Of a stretch of DNA of 57,604 bases, positions 50,507 through 57,604 are shown in pieces. A model generated the notes under the pieces. It was not told where the DNA came from. It made no database searches and saw only the letters and a program-made list of their open reading frames with translations. Every line of letters starts with the position of its first letter. Position 1 is the stretch's first letter. The translations under genes were made by a program, and so were the position numbers. The stretch covers positions 285,127,264 through 285,184,867 of the forward strand of contig JBOZIK010000001.1 of assembly GCA_051453625.1 (NCBI GenBank), in the 5' to 3' direction. The DNA comes from Welwitschia mirabilis (Eukaryota > Gnetophyta > Gnetopsida > Welwitschiales).

Positions 50507-51258
50507 NNNNNNNNNNNNNNNNNNNNNNNNNNNNNNNNNNNNNNNNNNNNNNNNNNNNNNNNNNNNNNNNNNNNNNNNNNNNNNNNNNNNNNNNNNNNNN
50601 NNNNNNNNNNNNNNNNNNNNNNNNNNNNNNNNNNNNNNNNNNNNNNNNNNNNNNNNNNNNNNNNNNNNNNNNNNNNNNNNNNNNNNNNNNNNNNNNNNNN
50701 NNNNNNNNNNNNNNNNNNNNNNNNNNNNNNNNNNNNNNNNNNNNNNNNNNNNNNNNNNNNNNNNNNNNNNNNNNNNNNNNNNNNNNNNNNNNNNNNNNNN
50801 NNNNNNNNNNNNNNNNNNNNNNNNNNNNNNNNNNNNNNNNNNNNNNNNNNNNNNNNNNNNNNNNNNNNNNNNNNNNNNNNNNNNNNNNNNNNNNNNNNNN
50901 NNNNNNNNNNNNNNNNNNNNNNNNNNNNNNNNNNNNNNNNNNNNNNNNNNNNNNNNNNNNNNNNNNNNNNNNNNNNNNNNNNNNNNNNNNNNNNNNNNNN
51001 NNNNNNNNNNNNNNNNNNNNNNNNNNNNNNNNNNNNNNNNNNNNNNNNNNNNNNNNNNNNNNNNNNNNNNNNNNNNNNNNNNNNNNNNNNNNNNNNNNNN
51101 NNNNNNNNNNNNNNNNNNNNNNNNNNNNNNNNNNNNNNNNNNNNNNNNNNNNNNNNNNNNNNNNNNNNNNNNNNNNNNNNNNNNNNNNNNNNNNNNNNNN
51201 NNNNNNNNNNNNNNNNNNNNNNNNNNNNNNNNNNNNNNNNNNNNNNNNNNNNNNNNNN
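50507..51258. other. Assembly gap (752 N)
   Basis: Unknown sequence inside the nested insertion. The long frames that cross it are artefacts of translating N. Confidence 0.98.
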
Positions 51259-51473
51259 ATGGACAATATGAGTAAAGAGCTTACTTAGGAAGATTAGTTA
51301 GTTCTTGATAGTTGAAGATTGATGAGATCTAAGCTTAAGAGTTCCTTAGCTCTAAGATTCCAAGCTTCAAGCTCCACAAGTAAGGAAATGAAAGAAAGAG
51401 AAAGGAAAGAAGGAAATGCACTTGTATGAAAAAAAAATGGAAAGTATACCTTTTATAAGAGTGTTAAAAAGCT

Positions 51474-51484
51474 CTATATATAGA
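51474..51484 (-). promoter_or_regulatory. TATA-like box of the nested insertion
   Basis: The minus strand reads CTATATATAGAGC, about 530 bp from the insertion end at 52,012, a plausible LTR promoter position. Confidence 0.45.
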
Positions 51485-52012
51485 TAAACAAAGGCATATA
51501 GCTTAAGATTATAAGATCACATGATTTAGCATTGATGAGTGAAATGAGTAATAAGTGAAATTGGAGTACAAAAATATATTATATTTATGACTCATGCACT
51601 TAACTAGGGTGAGTAATCTTCTTGCTTTAATTAGAAAGGTTAATTACATAAAGCAAGAATTTAAATAAGTAAGATGCAAAATAAAGCAAGAATTTAAATG
51701 AGCAAATAAGATGTAAAATATGTTATTACGTTTTCTTGAAATTTTTAATTTATTAGTTTTATCATGTGATTGTAATTCCTTACATAATAGGATTTTCTAA
51801 TTTTAAATGTTTGGATAGCTTTTCTCATATAAACATTCTAACATTATTTTTATTATTTTCATTGTAAATTATGAAAATTACAAACTAGATTTAATTTAAA
51901 ATGACATCTTATTTTGATGAGGGCTTCAAATAAGGATAATTAATTATTCAAATAAAAGCTTAATAAACTTAATATTTAAGTAAATTAGGTTTACAAAATA
52001 TGGGATATGACA

Positions 52013-52980
52013 AGAAGTCTACTAATCATGCTTCTGTAAATTTTGGTATCAACATACTTCCCACTTTCATTGGCATTAATTTTATCATTCATTTCCATTG
52101 GAATTGATGTTGGTTTATATTGATCTATACTAAACTTCTTGACAAGTTCACCTCTAAAATTTTGTTAAGACAAGAATGTGCCATCTTTCCTTTGCTTTAC
52201 CTGTAATTCAAGAAATATTTATAGCTCATCTAGATGACTCATTTCCAAATGATTAGTCATAAGCTTGTCAAACTCATAAAACATAAAGTCCATGGTCATC
52301 CTAAAGATGATATCATTAACATAGATCTACATAAGTAAGAAATCTGAATTTATCATTTTTATAAATATATTTTTATCTATTTTACCCTTAATAAATCCAT
52401 GATTTAAAAGAAAAGAGGTAATTTTTTCATGCCATGATTTTGGTGCTTGTTTAATTCCATAGAATGCTTTTTTCAACCTATAAATATGATGAGGATCCCA
52501 TGATTATTCAAAACGAGGGGGTTGGTTTACCCATACAAGTTCATTTGAAGTTCCATTTAAGAAAGCACATTTTACATGTATTTGATAAATCTCAAAAGTA
52601 TAGTAATAAGAAAAGGTAAGAAAAATGTGAATAGAGTCTAATCTAGCAAAAGAAGCATAGGTTTCTTTCATTTGAGTGTAACCTTATACCACCAACCTTT
52701 CTCTGTTCCTTATCACTTGAGAGTTTTTATTTAACATGTTCTTGAAGATTTATTTGACACTCATAATATTATAATCACTTGGTCTAGGAACAAGCTCTAA
52801 AACTTTAATAAAGTTCTTATTATATATCATTAACCTAGCATTCATCTTATTAGCATCTTTAAATTTACATTATAAGGTTCAAATGAAACAAATGTTTTCA
52901 CAAATTGAGCTTCTTGTTCTAACCTTATCAAATACATCACCAATAATACATTTAATAGAAAGATCCTTGAGCATAATTAT
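52013..52980 (-). pseudogene. Copia reverse transcriptase relic
   Basis: Minus frames carry the copia RT landmarks: EIYQIHVKCAFLNG near 52,580, then VNQPPRFE, RLKKAFYGIKQAPKSWHEKI near 52,440, and IYVNDIIF at 52,303-52,326. They then continue DKLMTNHLEMSHL, FLELQVKQRKDGTF and YRSMI next to the nested insertion. The catalytic YVDD box reads YVND (codons at 52,312-52,323), which removes a metal-binding Asp. Stops occur at several points. Confidence 0.88.
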
Positions 52981-52999
52981 TTTTTTCGAAGTTGAGGTT

Positions 53000-53990
53000 T
53001 CTTTATGAGGAGATAAAGTGAGGAAGTAGAAGTTTGCCCATTTGATTTAACTCTTTTAGAAATTAACTCCACTTCATCATTATAATTATCATTCTTTTGA
53101 TCACTTTCATCAATTGTAATGTGAACACATTTCTCAAATCTACTTGATTTTTGGTTGAATACTTAGTAGGATTTACTAGTTTCAGAATATTCAAGGAAAA
53201 TTCCTTCTAAAGATTTAGAGACGATCTTCTTAGCTAGTTCATCATTATCCAATATATAACATTTATTAACAAATGTTTTAAAATAAGATAGATTTGACCT
53301 TTTTCCTTTTCACATCCCTTGAGGATTTCTAGTTGTCCCAGGTCTAAGAAAAGCATGGTTGGATAAATGGAAAGTAGTATTAATAGCTTCAACCAAAATA
53401 TCTTACCTATGTCCTTTTCTTAAAGCATTATCCTAGTTATTTCTTTAAAAACCCTATTCTTTCTTTTAACAATACCATTTTGTTGTGGAGTTCTTAGGGC
53501 AAAAAACTCATAAGATATGCCTTTATTATTATATCATTCATCAAAAAATTCATTTTCATATTCTCTTCCATGATCACTTCTAATCCTTTTGATGTTGTGC
53601 TTAGTTTTATTTTTTTAGTCTCTTACTTAAGACTTGAAAGTTTTTAAAAGCTTCATTTTTATGTCTAAGAAATAGAATCTAAGCGAAACTAGTAGAATCA
53701 TCAATCACAACTAAATTTCTTTCAACCAAGACTTTCTATAAGAGTAGGACCTAAAGATTAAGGGAAGTCAATCTAGAGAGAATTGAAAAGAAACTTAATT
53801 AATTTTAGAAAAGATCTTCCTATTTTGTTTTCTTAATTGACAAGATATACACAATCTCCTTCTATTTTGCTTAGAATAGGAAAGTCCTTAATAATACTAT
53901 GTGTAGAGATATTATAAAGGTTCTTATAGTTAACATGATCAAAATGTTTATATCACATCTTACTTTCTTTAGAAGCAAAAGAAAATAGAC
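53000..53990 (-). pseudogene. Copia integrase relic
   Basis: The zinc-binding end reads CISCQLRKQNRK near 53,830-53,860. The catalytic core has RSDHGREYENEFF near 53,530-53,580 and RTPQQNG at 53,475-53,495, matching the D..G.EF.....F and TPQQNG landmarks. Integrase inserts the DNA copy into the host genome. Its position upstream of RT defines the element as copia. The frame is broken repeatedly. Confidence 0.82.
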
Positions 53991-54006
53991 ATTTACTACT
54001 AATCGA

Positions 54007-54360
54007 TTACCCAATAGAATAAAAGTTTTCATCCCTATCTCTAAACAAAATATTTCCATATTTGTCTAATACATGACAATTTAAAGCACTAAAACAAACA
54101 TACATACCTTTATCACAAAGTTCATTGATGCTAAGGATGTTGTGCTTTAGGCCATGGACATAGAAAACATTATGTATAGTTGGAAAGTCTTTACCACCTA
54201 CTATATTAACACCTTCCACCATAGCTTTTCCATTGTCTCTAAAGGTTATAACCCCTCCATTACATTTATCCCTTTTTGTGAATCTACACATATTCCTAGA
54301 ACATCCAATGTTAAGATACCAATGAACATCATTAGTAGTAGATAATGTAGTATGAATCAA
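54007..54360 (-). pseudogene. Copia aspartic protease and GAG-pre-integrase domain
   Basis: This 117-codon frame is the longest gap-free piece of the element. Residues 14-24 read WYLNIGCSRNM, the copia protease motif WYLDSGCSRHM with the catalytic D-S-G turned into N-I-G. Residues 37-43 (GGVITFR, then DNGK) fit G.VTFGDN.K. Residues 69-86 (VHGLKHNILSINELCDKG) fit the Sirevirus-type LVDGLKHNLLSISQLCDKG. The loss of the catalytic Asp shows decay even in the longest frame. Confidence 0.9.
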
Positions 54361-54959
54361 AAGATCTTTATGTGCTTTTTCATTACTCCATCTAATGTCA
54401 AAGTTAGATCTTTTCTTGAAAAATAGATGGCCAAGTAAAGTTCCAATTAAGAAAATACATTGCTGCTATAATAATTAAGTTTTATATGTCCAAAGCTAAA
54501 TCTAACATTTTGAAAGTAAGGTTAGGTATCACCTAATTTATGATTTGAATACATTAACCCTTTGTCCTTGGAAATTTATGAATATTTACTAGATGAGACT
54601 GGCACAAAGGTAGAAGAGAGAGGTGCAACATATCCAAGGCCACTTTTATCATTAGGTGCTCTTTACTTGTGAAGTACTATTTCTAATGAGTTGTTATCTA
54701 TGGAAAACTTCAATACAATTTTATTCAAACCATTAATTTTATAAAGTAAACACTCACATCTATTTTCCCTTGCTTTAGTAAGATTTTAAAGATGACAATT
54801 TTCTTTCTCGAATTGTGCCTTTTGGAATCCCAAATTCCGTCTTACCATTTCTAAATTAGAAGTTAATTGCCTCTTTTCTTATTCAAATTAAGATATTCTC
54901 TTTTTCAAAATTATGTTTTCTTTGAGAATTCTTTTTCTTTCTCCAAATATCTTTTTGTA

Positions 54960-56027
54960 AGCATCAATACCATTTCATCCTCCTACTTGTCATCTTTCTC
55001 AACTTCTCTTATTTATTACTTAAAATATGTAGGTTAATCCTCTTTAATGTGTGATAATCAATATTCTTCTTCACCACTTACTTCTTCATCTACACTAATT
55101 AAAACATATTCCAAATCTAATTCATGAGGATTAGATAAATATAATTCAAAACCATCATTTACCTTTCTAATGAGAGCCAAGTTAAGAGAGTTAAAAGACA
55201 TGAGAGATATCCTTTTATTGTCATGAGAGTTTTCTTTTTCTGATTCATCACTATCCCAAGTAGTCATATTACATTTTTTTTAGAGTTCTTTGATGCCTTC
55301 TTATTATTTGAACACTTAGCTACCATATGCTCAAACCCTTTGCAAGCATAGCATTAGCTTCCTTTTTCTCTAGAATTGCCTTTGGATCTTGAAAAGGATA
55401 TGTCATATTCCCTCTTGTTTCTCCATTTGTTTCTTATTAACATCTTATTGAATTTTCTAGTAAATAATGATAATTGTTCATTCATATTAGAATTAGAATC
55501 AGAGGAACTACAACTAGAAGAATGATATTTAGAAATACCTTTTGAAGAAGAAACTTGTTTTGCATTGAGATCCATATCTTTTTAGAGATGCCTTAACTTA
55601 AAGGTCAAGATGTTACTTATCAGTTCTTGAAGCATGATGTTTTCAATGTTCTTTATGTCTTTAATTAATAGGACCTTGTTTTCATAAGCCTTTTGTAGAG
55701 ACCTTAAGATCTTGTTAGTAATTTAACTCAGTTTAAGAGGTTCTTCAAGTTCCCAAAGTCCATTGATGACATCCATTAGTTTTTTGTTGAATTAGATAAA
55801 TGTTTCATCATCTTGCATATAAGTTTACTGAAACTATGTTATAAGCATTTTCTTTTTGGTCTTCTTGATCTGATTTTCTATTTTATATGATACCTATAGA
55901 TAATCCCATATATCTTTAGTAGTAGAATTATTTTTACCTTTTTATAATCTTTTTCATTAAAACCACAGCAAATGGCATTCATTTCCTTCTTTTTGAGCAT
56001 TCCTTGATCTTTCTCTTTGTCATCTCA
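54960..56027 (-). pseudogene. gag: Copia gag with CCHC zinc knuckle
   Basis: Upstream minus frames near 55,650-55,760 read VINGLWELEEP, NKILRSLQKAYENKV and LQELISNILTF, matching the gag core (.I.+GL......+...K+LR.L...++.K..AI.....L..LS..EL...L..+E). Next comes MDLNAKQVSSSKG (55,354-55,575 frame) with a Ser-rich stretch. The zinc knuckle at 55,312-55,353 reads CYACKGFEHMVAKC, a complete C-X2-C-X4-H-X4-C. The frame at 55,058-55,267 starts MTTWDSDESEKE and ends YVLISVDEEVSGEEEY, an acidic gag C-terminus. The N-terminal part is lost in the gap at 56,028-56,277. Confidence 0.85.
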
Positions 56028-56277
56028 NNNNNNNNNNNNNNNNNNNNNNNNNNNNNNNNNNNNNNNNNNNNNNNNNNNNNNNNNNNNNNNNNNNNNNNNN
56101 NNNNNNNNNNNNNNNNNNNNNNNNNNNNNNNNNNNNNNNNNNNNNNNNNNNNNNNNNNNNNNNNNNNNNNNNNNNNNNNNNNNNNNNNNNNNNNNNNNNN
56201 NNNNNNNNNNNNNNNNNNNNNNNNNNNNNNNNNNNNNNNNNNNNNNNNNNNNNNNNNNNNNNNNNNNNNNNNNNNNN
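56028..56277. other. Assembly gap (250 N) in the copia gag leader
   Basis: The gap hides the gag start and leader between the PBS and the readable gag. Frames spanning it are artefacts. Confidence 0.97.
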
Positions 56278-56289
56278 TCTCTGATACCA
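56278..56289 (-). other. Primer binding site (initiator Met tRNA)
   Basis: The minus strand reads TGGTATCAGAGA two bases after the 5' LTR end. It matches the plant copia PBS TGGTATCAGAGC (complement of the initiator tRNA-Met 3' end) at 11 of 12 positions. Confidence 0.9.
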
Positions 56290-56291
56290 CT

Positions 56292-56692
56292 TGTTAAGAC
56301 TAGCTATCCTAAAGGAGAGGGATGAATAGGAGAGCTAAGGTAATTTTTGCAATTTGAAATCTTAACATTACATGTTCATATTATGAATTTTTAAATAAAT
56401 AATTAAATTCAAGTCTCTATTCAATTAAGATCACAATTTACATAATACTCTAAAGATAAAACATTACTTTCTTATAAAATATACTAAGTAGTAAATAATA
56501 ATAATTATAATGTATAAAAATAAGCCTTTTTTTCTTTATTTTCAATGCATCCTCTAATTGCACATTAATAGGACTTTTTTCGGTGATCCTCCATCAATAC
56601 AATTGAGATTTTACAATAATTCTCAGCCTTAATTATAAGCCAAATTCATAGCTTGTAGTCATAATTCAATGTAGAAAAATAATGAAGGAGAT
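56292..56692 (-). repeat. 5' LTR of the copia element, truncated
   Basis: It aligns with 43,509-43,920, the LTR end next to the PBS. Similarity stops at 56,692; the remaining ~640 bp expected from the other LTR are absent, replaced by the unrelated sequence starting at 56,693. Confidence 0.82.
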
Positions 56693-57604
56693 TGTTGCAC
56701 TGCCAACTTATACATATTTGATAGGATATTTTGAGTGGTTTTACAGGTTAATAGACAGGTAAATGCTTAATCTCTATGATAATGGGGAGCTAGGATGGAA
56801 GAGATGAAAACATGTAATCTCCATGATGATTTACAACATTTTGAGTAATTCTGAACACTTTACATTTTTTAGAAAAATACCTACAAAACATTAAGGCTAA
56901 TGCACTAATTAAAGATTTGTAAAAAACCATTGTCCATCTCATTGTCTGGATGACTGTATGGATAATAGAGCAATTCATGCCACAGGGATGCTGACTGTAA
57001 TCTATCTAGTAGCTGATGTGGATTAATTATAAGGTGGCATAATCTCTTCTATTATCTGGACGATTAACCAAATGATATTATTTTAATGTCTCTACTGAAC
57101 ATTCATCTAACTTCTACCACATGTGTATCCGTTCTTCTCATGCACCATTACAGTTTNNNNNNNNNNNNNNNNNNNNNNNNNNNNNNNNNNNNNNNNNNNN
57201 NNNNNNNNNNNNNNNNNNNNNNNNNNNNNNNNNNNNNNNNNNNNNNNNNNNNNNNNNNNNNNNNNNNNNNNNNNNNNNNNNNNNNNNNNNNNNNNNNTAA
57301 AAAGATGTTTTCCTTCATGTTAGGTAGTGTTTCCTTCATTGACGTGTGGCTACTTTGTAATAGGGATGTGTTTCGCAATTTAATACAAAGCATTTCCTTT
57401 TCTAGTTTCAATATATGATTGTTTCTCATCCTCATAGCTTATGTTGTTTCTGATTCGGTGATAGTTTTTTTAGTGATATAGGTAATGAGGACAACCTTTG
57501 TCAAGGTTGTCCATGGTTAGTTTAGGCTAGGTGCATTGTTGTTTTCTTTTCTTAAATTAGCTTTACATGAGTGTATTGCATTTTTACTTTCATGCATTAC
57601 AAGT
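56693..57604 (+). repeat. Possible start of another LTR, plus orientation
   Basis: The copia 5' LTR is interrupted here and the new sequence opens TGTTGCACTGCC, preceded by GGAGAT. TGTTGCAC is also how the copia LTR on the minus strand begins, so a plus-oriented copia-type LTR may start here. No coding motif is present and no second boundary is visible before the window ends. A 141-N gap lies at 57,157-57,297. No gene was recognised. Confidence 0.4.

Larger units (their letters stand above)
48207..52012 (-). mobile_element. LTR-type insertion with perfect target duplication, between RT and RNase H
   Basis: AGAAG(T) occurs exactly at both borders (48,202-48,207 and 52,013-52,018). Removing the insertion and one copy of the duplication brings the copia reading frame back into register at the RT/RNase H junction, so the borders are firm to within one base. 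On the minus strand the insert begins TGTCATATCCCATATTTTG and ends ...AGTGTCATA, which suits LTR ends of the TGTCA.A.CC...GTGTCA.A kind found in plant gypsy elements. A TATA-like TATATATAG lies about 530 bp in. No coding motif was found and 752 bp are N (50,507-51,258). No two clear LTR copies were seen by eye, so it may be a long solo LTR or a non-autonomous element. Confidence 0.75.
43509..56692 (-). mobile_element. Sirevirus-like Ty1/copia element with extra 3' ORF
   Basis: On the minus strand the parts follow copia order: 5' LTR (56,292-56,692, cut), PBS, gag with zinc knuckle, protease, integrase, RT, RNase H, an additional ORF, PPT, and 3' LTR (43,509-44,554). The integrase-before-RT order defines copia. 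The gag and pre-integrase motifs and the extra ORF between pol and the 3' LTR are typical of Sireviruses. A 3.8-kb insertion (48,207-52,012) separates RT from RNase H. Every coding part has stops or frameshifts, so the element is dead. It sits inside the inverted family B element on its left side. Confidence 0.88.

Noticed and set aside
50460-51275. 268- and 258-codon frames across the 752-bp gap
   Set aside because: Almost entirely N; no evidence of coding.

Overview
The window looks like nuclear DNA from a large, transposon-rich plant genome. The one host gene I can support is a chloroplast-targeted fibrillin (plastid-lipid-associated protein) 5' end. Almost everything else is AT-rich and built from plant-type retrotransposons: Ty1/copia of the Sirevirus type, Ty3/gypsy relatives, L1-type LINEs and an RTE-like LINE. 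Low gene density, heavy decay and deep nesting suit a gymnosperm or another large-genome seed plant. That placement is inference; no species marker is visible.

Left part (1-9,000). Unassigned non-coding DNA surrounds the fibrillin gene (5,898-6,386, minus strand). Two coding exons with clean splice sites are present; the remaining exons were not found and may lie left of the window or be lost. Two weak open segments (4,606-4,747 minus, 5,035-5,290 plus) lie downstream of it. A 21-bp tandem repeat sits at about 7,121.

Middle (9,000-30,000). This is mostly decayed AT-rich DNA. It holds a 478-bp gap bordered by the same 29 bp on both sides, an RTE-like LINE relic (about 13,860-16,830), a (TG)n microsatellite, an isolated LTR-like promoter block near 20,100-20,480, and a complete non-autonomous LTR element (22,237-28,826). 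That element carries gag and protease relics but no reverse transcriptase, and its ~1.8-kb LTRs each contain a 28-bp tandem array.

Right part (30,000-57,604). This is a nest of insertions. An L1-type LINE on the plus strand (about 30,130-40,250) is split by an LTR element (33,273-38,657). A second copy of that LTR element lies in inverse orientation (about 40,500-43,508) and is cut by a 13-kb Sirevirus-like copia element on the minus strand (43,509-56,692). The copia element reads, in its own direction, LTR, PBS, gag with zinc knuckle, protease, integrase, RT, RNase H, an extra envelope-position ORF with an acidic tail, PPT and LTR. It is split between RT and RNase H by a 3.8-kb LTR-type insertion (48,207-52,012) with a perfect target duplication. 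Its 5' LTR is cut at 56,693 by sequence that looks like the start of another LTR.

The transposon genes carry many stops and frameshifts, and no intact autonomous element was seen. The points most worth following up are the gag-protease-only element with LTR minisatellites, the extra 3' ORF of the copia element, and the readable insertion chronology.
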